The translations under genes and the position numbers were made by a program. A stretch of 64,000 bases of DNA, from contig NZ_CP089979.1 of NCBI RefSeq assembly GCF_021389935.1, positions 4,259,001-4,323,000 of the forward strand, in the 5' to 3' direction. Under the pieces are notes generated by a model. It saw nothing but the letters and a program-made list of their open reading frames with translations. It did no database searches and was not told where the DNA came from. Shown here piece after piece: positions 36,386 to 45,640 of the stretch (positions within the stretch are counted from its first letter, which is position 1; every line of letters starts with the position of its first letter). This DNA is from Fulvivirga ligni. GTDB taxonomy: Bacteria; Bacteroidota; Bacteroidia; Cytophagales; Cyclobacteriaceae.

Positions 36386-36988
36386 TTATTGATCAGCATT
36401 AATTAATGCGCAACCTATTCTGTCACCAGCGGCGCCTGCAGGCTGAGAAGTAAAATCATCTGGTCCTGCATGAACTATGATAGCATGACCTACCACATTA
36501 GAATCATCTGCACCACCAATGGTCCAGTCTTCAGCGGTTATTGTAAGAGTTCCTGTTCCATCCTCACCAATAGTGATGTTTCCTATATCACCTTTGTGAA
36601 ATTGACCAGAACCTCTTTTCCCGTGCTCAACACCTGTTGGATTCCAATGACCTCCAGCAGATTTACCATCTGGCGCGCTACAATCTCCAGTTTCATGAAT
36701 ATGCACAGCGTGCTCACCTGGCGTAGCATTCTCAAGCATAATTTCAAACTCTACACCATTTTCAGTCTGGGTGAATTTGGCAGTACCCGCCAGTTCACTA
36801 CCTGATTTAGCACTGATTTCAGCTGTAGCTGTTTTCATCTCTTCCATATCAGACTCTGTTACTACTTCTTCTTCCATCATAGTAGTATCTTCAGCATCCT
36901 GATCATTAGCCTCTTTATTTCCAGGATTACAAGCTACTGCGGCAAAAGCGACACCCGCGATCCAAAAACTTCTTTTTAACTTTTTCAT
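36386..36988 (-). CDS. sodC: Cu/Zn superoxide dismutase lipoprotein
   Basis: 200 residues from the ATG at 36988; an in-frame start 21 codons upstream would bury the signal peptide. The signal peptide ends in a lipobox AAVAC (C20), followed by an acidic linker. The SOD domain has HAVHIHETGDCSAPDG, GGHWNP, QFHKGDIGN with the Zn-ligand Asp, and HAIIVHAGPDDF, so Cu and Zn ligands are present. It removes superoxide in the periplasm or at the surface. It lies two bases upstream of mlaE, so the four genes may form one transcript. Confidence 0.93.
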   Translation of the reverse strand: MKKLKRSFWIAGVAFAAVACNPGNKEANDQDAEDTTMMEEEVVTESDMEEMKTATAEISAKSGSELAGTAKFTQTENGVEFEIMLENATPGEHAVHIHETGDCSAPDGKSAGGHWNPTGVEHGKRGSGQFHKGDIGNITIGEDGTGTLTITAEDWTIGGADDSNVVGHAIIVHAGPDDFTSQPAGAAGDRIGCALINADQ

Positions 36989-37199
36989 AATGATTAGTTT
37001 AGTTGAATAATTGCATAAAATGAATGATTCAAATATTTTTTTGCCTGTCATTCACATATCACCTTAGAAAGGATTGAAAAGCTAAATTGTTCTCTATTTA
37101 GGGTACTTTTTTAATACCGAATATAGATTATATAAACACTTAGAAGAGAAAGCATTTTCTATTGTCAATAAAAACAGGCTATTTTGCGTTCTGTTGGAT

Positions 37200-37514
37200 A
37201 TGCACTTGAAAAAACTTTTTTACATACTAACCCTTTGCTTTTTCATGCTGCTTGGCTGTAATAATGCCAAGTATATCACCGTGAAGCATGTAAAGCCTGT
37301 AAACAGACATCGGTTTTTTGATAGAAAGAATGATAAAAAGAGGAAGAGAGTGAAGTATGTAAAGGTGAAAATCCTGAAACAAAGCCCAACAGTGAAACCT
37401 GCTAAATCTAAACCTCCAAAGATTAAAAAGAATAAGGAAGAAGAACCTATAGTTTCTGATTCTACACAAACAGAGCAAGTGATCAATGAGCCAGACAGCA
37501 CAGGAATACATTAA
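37200..37514 (+). CDS. Small basic lipoprotein
   Basis: 104 residues from the ATG at 37200; a TTG two codons upstream is less likely. The signal peptide ends in the lipobox MLLGC (C20). The mature part is very rich in Lys and Arg (NDKKRKRVKYVKVK), then Pro/Lys-rich, and ends with an acidic, Ser/Thr-rich tail. No domain is recognised. It overlaps the following TPR gene by 29 bases, which suggests coupled expression and a possible shared role at the envelope. Confidence 0.6.
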   Translation: MHLKKLFYILTLCFFMLLGCNNAKYITVKHVKPVNRHRFFDRKNDKKRKRVKYVKVKILKQSPTVKPAKSKPPKIKKNKEEEPIVSDSTQTEQVINEPDSTGIH

Positions 37515-38214
37515 TGAAGGGATAGAACTTGATAAGGCTGGAGAGTATTCTAAAGCCGTGGAGAAATACAGTGTAGCACTTTCCTTACAATCGTCTCACC
37601 CTCAAGCACTTTACAGCCGAGCTAAAAGTTATGTGCGCTTACAGAAATTAGAGCAAGCCATTAATGACTTTAATGATCTAATTGCCCAAAATGATAGTAA
37701 TGCCTTCTTCTATAGCGAAAGAGCCGTAGCTTTCCATCTCAATGGAAATAATGAACTAGCCATAGCAGATTTAGATAAAGCCGTAGAGCTAGAGCCTAAT
37801 AAACCCTTCAGATATTCCAGCAGAGCCTACATCAGAGAAAAGTCTGGTGATTTAAAAGGTGCATTAGAAGACTACGACAAAACTATTGCTCTAGACCCGG
37901 AAGATGCCATTGCCTTTAATAACAAAGGCCTTATAGAAGAGAAGTTAGGGTATATAGAAAAGTCCAAAGCATCTTTTCAAAAAGCTGATGATCTGGACCC
38001 TAATAAAAAACCTGCTGCTGACAAACAGCAAGTCAGCGATAAGCCAAAGGCACCTGCCACCCAGAAAGAGACCACCATTGAAGTAAAAGCAAGCGATCAA
38101 AAACTGACTTTTGGTGGGTATTTAGATCAAGTGAAATCTTTACTTTCCGATAAGGAAGAAAGAAAGGCATTTGGTAAATACGTAAAAGGAATTTTCTTCT
38201 CTAACAAAGACTAA
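37486..38214 (+). CDS. TPR repeat protein
   Basis: 242 residues with about four tetratricopeptide repeats (AQEYINEGIELDKAGEYSKA to ASFQKADDLDPNK), then a linker and a C-terminal tail (KLTFGGYLDQVKSLLSDKEE). No signal peptide, so cytoplasmic. It starts inside the 3' end of the lipoprotein gene in another frame, and its stop overlaps the opposing TetR-type gene by four bases. A protein-protein scaffold is likely; the partner is unknown. Confidence 0.8.
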   Translation: MSQTAQEYINEGIELDKAGEYSKAVEKYSVALSLQSSHPQALYSRAKSYVRLQKLEQAINDFNDLIAQNDSNAFFYSERAVAFHLNGNNELAIADLDKAVELEPNKPFRYSSRAYIREKSGDLKGALEDYDKTIALDPEDAIAFNNKGLIEEKLGYIEKSKASFQKADDLDPNKKPAADKQQVSDKPKAPATQKETTIEVKASDQKLTFGGYLDQVKSLLSDKEERKAFGKYVKGIFFSNKD

Positions 38215-38846
38215 TTCAAGCCTCGCAGTAAAGTATCTATATTCTTTCTGAAGAACATTTTCAAAGGCTGTATCTGTGCCATGTGTGATCTTACGATGGA
38301 TCCGTACATGAGAGACACAAATAGATTTGCCAAATCTGCAGTATCACTAATAGTGGTGATCTCTTTCTTGAAAATGGCTTCCAAAAGGAATTTCTCCATC
38401 ATCTGAGGGATGGAGAGAATCTCAATTTTCTTAATATCCTTTTCATTTGGATACAAGATTTCTCTCTCTACAGGCTTTAATGGAAAAGGTGATGGCGGTC
38501 TTTTAAGGCTGGTAAAATAGCTGATTAAGTTTAAGATCAAACCAGGGTTTTTCTCAATGGTTTCGGCCATTTTATCAAACAGAAAATAGATTCCGGCTAT
38601 ACCTTCCTTTGGATTATGATGCAAGTCGATGGCCCGATCAAGGCACCAAATACGCAAGTAGTAAAGTAAGACATCGTCCTTCTGTGGAAAGTATTTAAAG
38701 AATGTCACCTTGGAGATACCAGCCTTTTCACATATATCATCTACAAACAGTTCTTCAAATGAGTTTTTACCCACCAGCTGTTTAGATGAAATTAAAATGT
38801 CTAATTTAATTTTAGCCGACTTACGTTCTCTGAGGCCTACTTCCAT
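38211..38846 (-). CDS. TetR-family transcriptional regulator
   Basis: 211 residues from the ATG at 38846, which puts the helix-turn-helix at the usual position; an in-frame upstream start at 38915 would add 23 residues. The DNA-binding part reads FVDDICEKAGISKVTFFKYFPQKDDVLLYYL. The C-terminal ligand domain is unlike any I can name. A 110-base divergent region separates it from the gamma-glutamyltransferase gene, its likely target. Confidence 0.85.
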   Translation of the reverse strand: MEVGLRERKSAKIKLDILISSKQLVGKNSFEELFVDDICEKAGISKVTFFKYFPQKDDVLLYYLRIWCLDRAIDLHHNPKEGIAGIYFLFDKMAETIEKNPGLILNLISYFTSLKRPPSPFPLKPVEREILYPNEKDIKKIEILSIPQMMEKFLLEAIFKKEITTISDTADLANLFVSLMYGSIVRSHMAQIQPLKMFFRKNIDTLLRGLN

Positions 38847-38956
38847 AAAATTTGTAATTGCTGAACAATATAAGTGATAATATTTATAAATGGCATCATA
38901 TTTTATATTTTCCACTTCTAATCATCTATATTAGGCCAATTGATCAACCCATTGAC

Positions 38957-40654
38957 ATGTATTCAAAACTCTTTACCTTCTTTGTTATAGCTGCAGTTGT
39001 AGCTTGTACCACTCCGGAAACATCTCAAAAATTAGTAGAAAAAGGAACCATTGCAGATAGTGCCATGGTGGTAAGTGCTCACCCGCTAGCCACAGAGGTG
39101 GGAGTAAAAATTATGCATGACGGAGGAAATGCCATTGATGCTGCTATTGCAGTTCAGTTTGCTTTGGCCGTAGTATTCCCTGAAGCGGGTAACATCGGCG
39201 GTGGTGGTTTTTTGGTTTATCGATCTAAAGATGGAGAAACTGATGCTTTGGATTTCAGAGAAGCCGCTCCCCTGGCATCTCATAAAGATATGTATCTGGA
39301 TAGCAATGGTGAAGTAGTAGAAAACCTGAGCACTTTAGGGCATCTGGCAGTAGGCATACCAGGTTCAGTGGATGGCATGGTGCAAGCACATGAGAAATAT
39401 GGATCCATGGCATGGGAAAAGCTCGTGCAACCAGCCATCGATCTGGCACAAAACGGCTTTCTTCTAACTAAAAATGAAGCCGTTAGCCTTAATAGAAATT
39501 ACAGCCACTTCCTAGCTCAGAACATTACCACAGAACAAGGCTGGATCTCAGACCAATGGAAAGAAGGTGACTCCATTAAATGGCCTGACCTTGCCAAGAC
39601 ATTAACACGGATTCGGGATAACAAACGGGACGGTTTTTATTCTGGAGAAACAGCTCAGCTACTATTAGCTGAAATGTACCGCGGCGGCGGAATTATAACT
39701 GCAGAGGATTTAAACAATTACCATTCTACATGGAGAACTCCTATAACGGGCACCTATAAAGATTATAAAATTATTTCTATGCCGCCACCCTCCAGCGGAG
39801 GCATCGCTCTTATGCAATTAATGACTATGGTGGAAGATTTACCTTTGAAAAAATGGGGCTTTCACAGCGCTAAAGCCATCCATTATATGGCTGAAGCTGA
39901 AAAGAGAGTTTATGCTGACAGAGCAAAACACCTTGGTGATCCTGATTATTATTTAGTACCTCAAAAGGAGCTGTTGAACAAGGAATATTTAAAGGATCGA
40001 TTAAAAGATGTTAAAGCAGACCAGTCTACACCAAGTGATGAAATAGCGGCAGGCGACTTTTCCTATTATGAAAGTGAGGAGACCACTCACTTTTCTGTGG
40101 TAGATGCTGAAGGAAATGCTGTATCAGTGACCACCACCTTAAACGGAGGTTTTGGTTCAAAAGTAAGAGTGGCAGGTGCAGGCTTTTTCCTTAATAATGA
40201 AATGGATGACTTCAGCTCCAAGCCAGGTGTACCGAATATGTTCGGACTTATTGGCGGAGAGGCCAATGCCATAGCCCCTTTTAAAAGAATGTTAAGCAGC
40301 ATGACTCCAACTATCGTAGAAAAGAATAATAAACTATATATGGTAGTAGGCACCCCAGGTGGAAGTACCATCATAACCTCTGTATTTCAGACCATTATCA
40401 ATGTGGTTGAGTATGACATGAGCATGCAGGGAGCGGTTAATGCGGCTCGTTTTCATGATCAGTGGCTTCCTGATAATTTGTTCATTGAGAAAAATGCCAT
40501 TGACAATAGGTCTCAGGAACAACTGCAGGAAATGGGCTATGTGATCGAAGAAAGAGGTAGTATAGGTAGAGTAGATGCTATTCTAGTGCTACCTGACGGC
40601 AAGCTGGAAGGTGGCGCTGATTTTCGCGGTGATGATACCGCCCTAGGGTATTAA
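38957..40654 (+). CDS. ggt: Gamma-glutamyltransferase lipoprotein
   Basis: 565 residues from the ATG at 38957; an upstream in-frame start would place 33 residues before the signal peptide. The lipobox is AVVAC. GGT signatures follow: [35 protein letters not shown] and DFREAAP. The autocleavage/catalytic Thr is T377 in ETTHFSVVD, and the oxyanion region is LSSMTPTIV with [12 protein letters not shown]. It cleaves gamma-glutamyl bonds, for example in glutathione, outside the cytoplasm. The divergent TetR-type gene probably controls it. Confidence 0.93.
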   Translation: MYSKLFTFFVIAAVVACTTPETSQKLVEKGTIADSAMVVSAHPLATEVGVKIMHDGGNAIDAAIAVQFALAVVFPEAGNIGGGGFLVYRSKDGETDALDFREAAPLASHKDMYLDSNGEVVENLSTLGHLAVGIPGSVDGMVQAHEKYGSMAWEKLVQPAIDLAQNGFLLTKNEAVSLNRNYSHFLAQNITTEQGWISDQWKEGDSIKWPDLAKTLTRIRDNKRDGFYSGETAQLLLAEMYRGGGIITAEDLNNYHSTWRTPITGTYKDYKIISMPPPSSGGIALMQLMTMVEDLPLKKWGFHSAKAIHYMAEAEKRVYADRAKHLGDPDYYLVPQKELLNKEYLKDRLKDVKADQSTPSDEIAAGDFSYYESEETTHFSVVDAEGNAVSVTTTLNGGFGSKVRVAGAGFFLNNEMDDFSSKPGVPNMFGLIGGEANAIAPFKRMLSSMTPTIVEKNNKLYMVVGTPGGSTIITSVFQTIINVVEYDMSMQGAVNAARFHDQWLPDNLFIEKNAIDNRSQEQLQEMGYVIEERGSIGRVDAILVLPDGKLEGGADFRGDDTALGY

Positions 40655-40838
40655 TTATTAATTAGTTACCTCTACAAATTCACACGTATTCAGTAAAAAT
40701 TTTAAGTTTATAAAGGTAAGATTACCCTAACATGATTTAACAAACAATTTATTACATTCTAAGCACTGTTTTTAAAAAGTTTTTATATCTTACCTAGCAT
40801 CTATTAACACATACTATTTTTTAACTTAATTATTAAAG

Positions 40839-41552
40839 ATGAAAAACAAATTTTTACTGACCGCTGCCCTTGCTATGGGGGTATTTGTAGCTCAGGCTCA
40901 AACATTCTCTCCCGGTTTCAATGGTTTTTCTGGAAAGAAAACTACTTACATTACTCTAAAGGACGGTAAGGAATTAGAAGGAACGTTGAAAAACCTATCT
41001 TTCAAAAAAGGACTTATTGACGATATTAAATTCGTTAATGCTGAAACAGGTAAGAAAGAAAAAATTAACCCTGAGCAAATTGACCATATGTACATACCAC
41101 CATCTAATCTGGCCAAACTTTCAGCCAAGATGGATGCGGCAACCGATTTGACTAAGATTAGAGATAACGAACTTTCTTCTGAGCACTTACAAGACGGTTA
41201 TTTATACATGGAATCTTCTAAAGTTCAGATTAAGAAAAAAACAGTGAATTGTATGCTACAGATTGTAAACCCTACTTTCAGTGGTAAAATTAAGGTTTAT
41301 AATGATCCTTATGCAAAAGAATCTGTAGGTGTAGGTGTAGGTGGAATGACATTGGCTGGTGGTCTAGACAAGTCTTACTACATCAAAAAAGAAGGTGAAG
41401 AAGTAGCTAAAAAAATCACTAAAAAGGACTACAAAAAAGAAATGGCTGAGCTATTCTCTGATTGCCCTGATTTAGTAGCTAAATATAATGCAGATCCTAA
41501 ATGGTCTGAATTTGAAAAATTCATTTACGAATACTCTACTACTTGTAAGTAA
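40839..41552 (+). CDS. Secreted hypothetical protein
   Basis: 237 residues with a signal peptide ending VAQAQ. The body starts with a short beta-rich segment (TYITLKDGKELEGTLKNLSF) resembling the LKDGxxLxGxL pattern of small beta-barrels, then a helical middle and a Lys-rich end with two Cys. No family is recognised. It stands alone: 184 bases separate it from ggt, and a strong terminator follows. Confidence 0.6.
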   Translation: MKNKFLLTAALAMGVFVAQAQTFSPGFNGFSGKKTTYITLKDGKELEGTLKNLSFKKGLIDDIKFVNAETGKKEKINPEQIDHMYIPPSNLAKLSAKMDAATDLTKIRDNELSSEHLQDGYLYMESSKVQIKKKTVNCMLQIVNPTFSGKIKVYNDPYAKESVGVGVGGMTLAGGLDKSYYIKKEGEEVAKKITKKDYKKEMAELFSDCPDLVAKYNADPKWSEFEKFIYEYSTTCK

Positions 41553-41572
41553 TTACAATTAAGATATAAAGG

Positions 41573-41600
41573 AAAGGTCTCTCATTGATGAGAGACCTTT
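41573..41600. terminator. Bidirectional terminator
   Basis: A stem of at least 11 bp, with complementary bases across 41573-41585 and 41588-41600, followed by a T-run of seven. It serves the secreted hypothetical (+) and the acyltransferase that ends at 41603 (-). Confidence 0.9.
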
Positions 41601-41602
41601 TT

Positions 41603-42676
41603 TTATTCAACAGATTGTACAAGCCTTGGCTCCTCCCTCTTTTTCATCTTCATACCAAATAATGGCCTTAGTAGGTTAACTCTTCTTATCACTTCAAATG
41701 AAAGAAAGCAACCTGCAAACGTAAAAATCAATACCATGAAGAACTTCACTACTATATTAATCTCCAAAGGGAAAATGATATTAGAAGCCATGTAAAGAAA
41801 TATCATGTGTAAAATATAAACGGGATAGGCCGCCTGACCTAAATATTTTAGCGCTGGTATATCTTTATTTAAGTACTTATTTCCGAAAGCCAACAGCGCC
41901 AGAACCCACAAATTAGATTCAATGGATAGTAGATAGTTCATTCCCGCTATTTTTGGTAGTCTGTAAACAAACAGTGCAATTGCCAAAGCCAAAAACGCCC
42001 ATTTCCATTTAGAAATCATTTGTAAGAACGGTGTGCCTGCCAGCACAAAACAAAAACCAAAGAAAAAGGCTAGAAAACCTAGAAAGAAGCCATGCCACGT
42101 CATGGCGTATAATTCAAATGGACTAGGCTGAACCAGCAGCACTTCAACAATAAAGGTTAACATCATTACCAGCACACCGATGATACTGCTAAAACCTTTT
42201 TTAATGATTGAAACTATGGCACTTTCAGCGTTATTCTTGATGTATATAAACAAAGGAGACAACACCAATACATAGATGAAAATATTGGCTAGAAACCACA
42301 GATGACCAGGGTTAGGGTTATAGGAAACTGTGTAACCATAATAGTTCTGCCAGATATACCAATGAATAGGAACCAAACATAATGCGCCAAACAAGAAGGG
42401 AACGAATATTCTCAAAGTCCTCTCTCCTATCAGTTGTTTCCAGTCTCTTTTTCTCAAAGCAAAATATACGCCCATTCCTGACACAAAAAAGAGTAATGGA
42501 ATGCGCCATACATTCAATAATGACATAGGCACCCAAAGAGCCTGCCACGACTCTTTGGAGGTAATGAAGCCTATCATAATGCCCCATGGCTGAAAACCAA
42601 TGGCTACATGATATATAAGAAGTAGGCCGATGGCAATCACTCTCAGCCAATCAATGTCTAACCTTCTGTTGTCCAT
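41603..42676 (-). CDS. Acyltransferase family 3 membrane protein
   Basis: 357 residues with about ten membrane segments. The start RRLDIDWLRVIAIGLLLIYH and IPLLFFVSGMGVYFAL are the family hallmarks; NPGHLWFLANIFIYVL is the third. It probably O-acylates a carbohydrate at the inner membrane. It lies five bases after the ankyrin lipoprotein gene on the same strand. It is a different branch from the acyltransferase at 17559 (less similar, no polysaccharide genes nearby). Confidence 0.85.
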   Translation of the reverse strand: MDNRRLDIDWLRVIAIGLLLIYHVAIGFQPWGIMIGFITSKESWQALWVPMSLLNVWRIPLLFFVSGMGVYFALRKRDWKQLIGERTLRIFVPFLFGALCLVPIHWYIWQNYYGYTVSYNPNPGHLWFLANIFIYVLVLSPLFIYIKNNAESAIVSIIKKGFSSIIGVLVMMLTFIVEVLLVQPSPFELYAMTWHGFFLGFLAFFFGFCFVLAGTPFLQMISKWKWAFLALAIALFVYRLPKIAGMNYLLSIESNLWVLALLAFGNKYLNKDIPALKYLGQAAYPVYILHMIFLYMASNIIFPLEINIVVKFFMVLIFTFAGCFLSFEVIRRVNLLRPLFGMKMKKREEPRLVQSVE

Positions 42677-42681
42677 AATTA

Positions 42682-43245
42682 TTAGATTAACATTTTGGCT
42701 ACCTGTGGCCTTGTTTTTTCTATTCTTTCGAAATCAAGCTTTAGGCCAACCGGAGCCAACATGTCAGCCATCATTTTATAACCTTGCTCTGCCTCACTGT
42801 ATGGTCCTGCCACAGTTTCATAAGCGGTAACACCATATTTATTTCTGATGGTTTTGTCAGCGCCTTTATCTAATAACATCTTTACTAATTCCGGATGACA
42901 AAAGTATGCTGCAGAATGAAGGGCAGTAGATCCATCGTTATTTTGAAAATCGATGTCCACACCAGCATCCAGCAATAATTTAAAAATCTCTGGCTTATTA
43001 AATACAGCAGCCGAAATTAAAGGGCTTGATCCGCCCATAGGCTCAGCCTGATTTAGATCAGTACCAGCTTTTATATGCTGCTTCACAGCTTCCGTATTGC
43101 CAGATATTACAGCAGTGTGAATATCGACCGAAGGAGCTTCTGTGGTGTTGCTTACACCTTGTGCTTTCTCCTTTGAAGGATTACAAGCAGCAATGGCAAA
43201 TACCATCATAAAGATTAAATAGCTAAGTGAATTTTGCTTTTTCAT
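42682..43245 (-). CDS. Ankyrin-repeat lipoprotein
   Basis: 187 residues. The signal peptide ends in the lipobox AIAAC (C20). Three or four ankyrin repeats follow, the best being PLISAAVFNKPEIFKLLLDA and TALHSAAYFCHPELVKMLLD. It is a periplasmic or surface binding protein of unknown partner. The acyltransferase gene starts five bases after its stop, so the two are an operon. The AraC-TPR regulator is divergent, 276 bases away. Confidence 0.85.
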   Translation of the reverse strand: MKKQNSLSYLIFMMVFAIAACNPSKEKAQGVSNTTEAPSVDIHTAVISGNTEAVKQHIKAGTDLNQAEPMGGSSPLISAAVFNKPEIFKLLLDAGVDIDFQNNDGSTALHSAAYFCHPELVKMLLDKGADKTIRNKYGVTAYETVAGPYSEAEQGYKMMADMLAPVGLKLDFERIEKTRPQVAKMLI

Positions 43246-43393
43246 AATGTTAATGTTAGTTATATGATTCTTAATAATTGAAGCATTATTGAATGGCTTC
43301 GTTTGTTAAATTTTGATGATGTAAAGGTAGCTGGACACGCTGCGGAAGGCTTATCACATAAAGTCACAAAAGCATCAATTTTAGCTCAGAGGG

Positions 43394-43443
43394 TATAAAT
43401 TATGACTCATCTATATAAATTATGATGCAGATATCCATAAATT
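43394..43443. promoter_or_regulatory. Phased direct repeats upstream of the AraC-type regulator
   Basis: TATAAATTATGA occurs at 43394-43405 and again at 43414-43425, 20 bases apart, that is two helical turns. A shorter third copy (ATAAATT, 43437-43443) is 22 bases further, and CATAAAGT lies about two more periods upstream near 43357. This spacing suits AraC-type regulators, which bind direct repeats. The adjacent regulator gene starts at 43522. Confidence 0.4.
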
Positions 43444-43521
43444 GCCGTTTATATTCACTTTCTTTCAAGTCACAAGAAGACAATTTGAATTGGGATAAAC
43501 ATTGAGAAAAGAACTACTTAT

Positions 43522-45585
43522 ATGGCCGATAATTTCTTAGCAGAACTCAGAAATAAGATTGAGTTAAATCTGTCTGATGAACAGTTTGGAGTATCCGAAC
43601 TTGCTGACGCCATGAACATGAGTCGTTCTAACTTACTTAGGCGAGTAAAGAAAGAGTTGGAGCTTTCAGTTAGTCAATATATTCGGCAAATACGATTAGA
43701 GCATGCTATGCGATTGCTCGAAGAAAACCAGCATAACGTATCGGAAGTATCCTATCAGGTGGGCTTTAGTAGTACATCCTATTTCATAAAATGTTTTAGG
43801 GAGCATTTCGGATATCCGCCCGGTGAAGTGGGAAAGAAAACATCTGAACCTTTAACGGAAAATCCTGAAAAGCCAATCACCACTTTTGAGAAAAACCCCA
43901 AGAAAAAGACAGCTAGAAGTGTGGCCGTTGCTACTCTTATCCTCTGCTTATTAGCTGTAGGGTATTTTGCTTTTTATACAAAAGATTTACCTCCACCTGA
44001 GCCCCAACAACTGGAAAAATCAATTGCCGTACTTCCTTTTAAGAATGATAGTAACGACTCCACTAATGTTTACTTGGTTAACGGACTGATGGAGTCTACT
44101 TTAAATGATCTTCAGAAGATTAAAGACTTGAAGGTAATCAGCAGGACCTCATCTGAGAAATATAGAAACACCAACAAAACAGCACCTGAAATAGCAGAAG
44201 AATTACAAGTAAGCTACATCATAGAAGGCAGCGGACAAAAGATTGGAGACAATATCCTGCTTAATATTCAGCTAATTGAGGGGGCTACGGATCGTCATGT
44301 GTGGGGCAAACAATACAGAAGAGAATCAGGGGATATTTTTAAACTCCAACAGGAGATTGCTCAAAATATAGCGAAGGAAATTGAGGCCATCATCACTCCG
44401 GAAGAGCAACAAAGAATAGAGCAGATACCAACAGACAATCTTGAGGCATATGATTTATTTCTAAAAGGGAAAGACCTTTTCTATACCTATCAGGATGCTG
44501 ATTTAAGAAAGGCTGTTGAATTATTTGACCAGGCCATTAAGCTGGATCCGGAGTTTTCAAGAGCTTACGCTAACCAGGCCATGGCCTATTATTATTTGGA
44601 CATTTATAAAGACAATCCAAAGTATGTGAAAGAACTGGGGGAAAGCGCGGATAAGGCCTTTTTATATGATGCCAAGTCATCTGAAAGCTTGTTAGCCAAA
44701 GGAATGTTCTACATGCAAAGCAAGCAATATCGTCAGGCAGTAACCTATCTTGAAAAGGCACTGGAGTACAATCCTAACTCCGTCACCATCATCAACTTTC
44801 TAAGTGACTTCTATACCAGCCACATGCCTAACACCTCAAAATACCTGGAATATGCACTGAGAGGTGTTCAATTGGATATTGGAAGCAAAGACTCTATAAC
44901 AACCAGTTTCGTATACCTCCACCTTAGTAATGCCTTATTACAGAGCGGATTTTTCGATGAATCCCTGGAGTACATTAATAAATCTTTGGCTTATTATCCT
45001 GAAAACCCTTATGCCTACATCAAGGTGTACATCCATTTTGCTAAGGATAAAGATGCACCTAAAGCAAAAGCGGCTCTTATAAAAGAGTTAAATAAAGACA
45101 CCACTCGAATGGACATCACCCAAGAAATAGGCAAGCTCTATTATTACATGCGTGATTACGACAGCGCCAATGTTTACTATGATCGATACCTTCAACTAAA
45201 AGAATCACAGCACCTGGATATCTATAACAACCAAGATCTTAATCTGGCTGTGATTTATGAAAAATTGGGTATGCCGGATAAGGCGAAAGAATTTTCTGAT
45301 CGCTTTCTGAAATATGCTCAGAATGATCAGACCATGTACAAAGACCTGTACTTATCGGTTTACTATGCTTATAAAAATGATGAGCAAAAAGCTTTAGACC
45401 ATTTAGAGAACTTCTCTAACCAAAAGGATTTCCAATTTTGGATTCTATTAATGGATGTAGATCCGGTAGTTGATGACTTGAAAAAACTACCTCGCTATAA
45501 AAAGCTGATGAAGAAGATAGAAAGCACTTTCTGGAATAGCCATCAGCAGATAAAAGATGCCTTGGAGACGAAAGGACTGATTTAG
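43522..45585 (+). CDS. AraC-type regulator fused to TolB-like and TPR domains
   Basis: 687 residues. An AraC/XylS DNA-binding domain at the N-terminus (about 1-110: FGVSELADAMNMSRSNLLRR, then VSEVSYQVGFSSTSYFIKCFREHFG) is followed by one membrane segment (VAVATLILCLLAVGYFAFYT, about 135-155). Then comes a TolB-like domain (IAVLPFKNDSND to HVWGKQYRR) and six or more TPRs. The C-terminal sensor part should be periplasmic, so this is a one-component membrane-bound regulator. The divergent ankyrin lipoprotein/acyltransferase operon is a likely target. A terminator follows. Confidence 0.85.
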   Translation: MADNFLAELRNKIELNLSDEQFGVSELADAMNMSRSNLLRRVKKELELSVSQYIRQIRLEHAMRLLEENQHNVSEVSYQVGFSSTSYFIKCFREHFGYPPGEVGKKTSEPLTENPEKPITTFEKNPKKKTARSVAVATLILCLLAVGYFAFYTKDLPPPEPQQLEKSIAVLPFKNDSNDSTNVYLVNGLMESTLNDLQKIKDLKVISRTSSEKYRNTNKTAPEIAEELQVSYIIEGSGQKIGDNILLNIQLIEGATDRHVWGKQYRRESGDIFKLQQEIAQNIAKEIEAIITPEEQQRIEQIPTDNLEAYDLFLKGKDLFYTYQDADLRKAVELFDQAIKLDPEFSRAYANQAMAYYYLDIYKDNPKYVKELGESADKAFLYDAKSSESLLAKGMFYMQSKQYRQAVTYLEKALEYNPNSVTIINFLSDFYTSHMPNTSKYLEYALRGVQLDIGSKDSITTSFVYLHLSNALLQSGFFDESLEYINKSLAYYPENPYAYIKVYIHFAKDKDAPKAKAALIKELNKDTTRMDITQEIGKLYYYMRDYDSANVYYDRYLQLKESQHLDIYNNQDLNLAVIYEKLGMPDKAKEFSDRFLKYAQNDQTMYKDLYLSVYYAYKNDEQKALDHLENFSNQKDFQFWILLMDVDPVVDDLKKLPRYKKLMKKIESTFWNSHQQIKDALETKGLI

Positions 45586-45632
45586 AAGTTATATCCAAAG
45601 CAGCCATTAAATCACTTCTTTGGATATAACTT
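45586..45632. terminator. Bidirectional terminator
   Basis: A perfect 15-bp stem (45586-45600 with 45618-45632) around a 17-base loop, overlapping the end of the AraC-TPR gene. It lies between that gene (+) and the PD40/OmpA gene ending at 45641 (-). Confidence 0.8.
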
Positions 45633-45640
45633 TTATGATT

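Noticed and set aside
37220-37511. Two antisense frames under the basic lipoprotein gene
   Set aside because: They mirror a Lys-rich sequence (AAA/AAG codons give long open complement frames) and lack any domain.
38847-38915. Longer start for the TetR gene
   Set aside because: The extra 23 residues shift the helix-turn-helix away from its normal place.
38858-38956. N-terminal extension of gamma-glutamyltransferase
   Set aside because: It would precede a clear lipoprotein signal and overlaps the divergent promoter region of the TetR gene.
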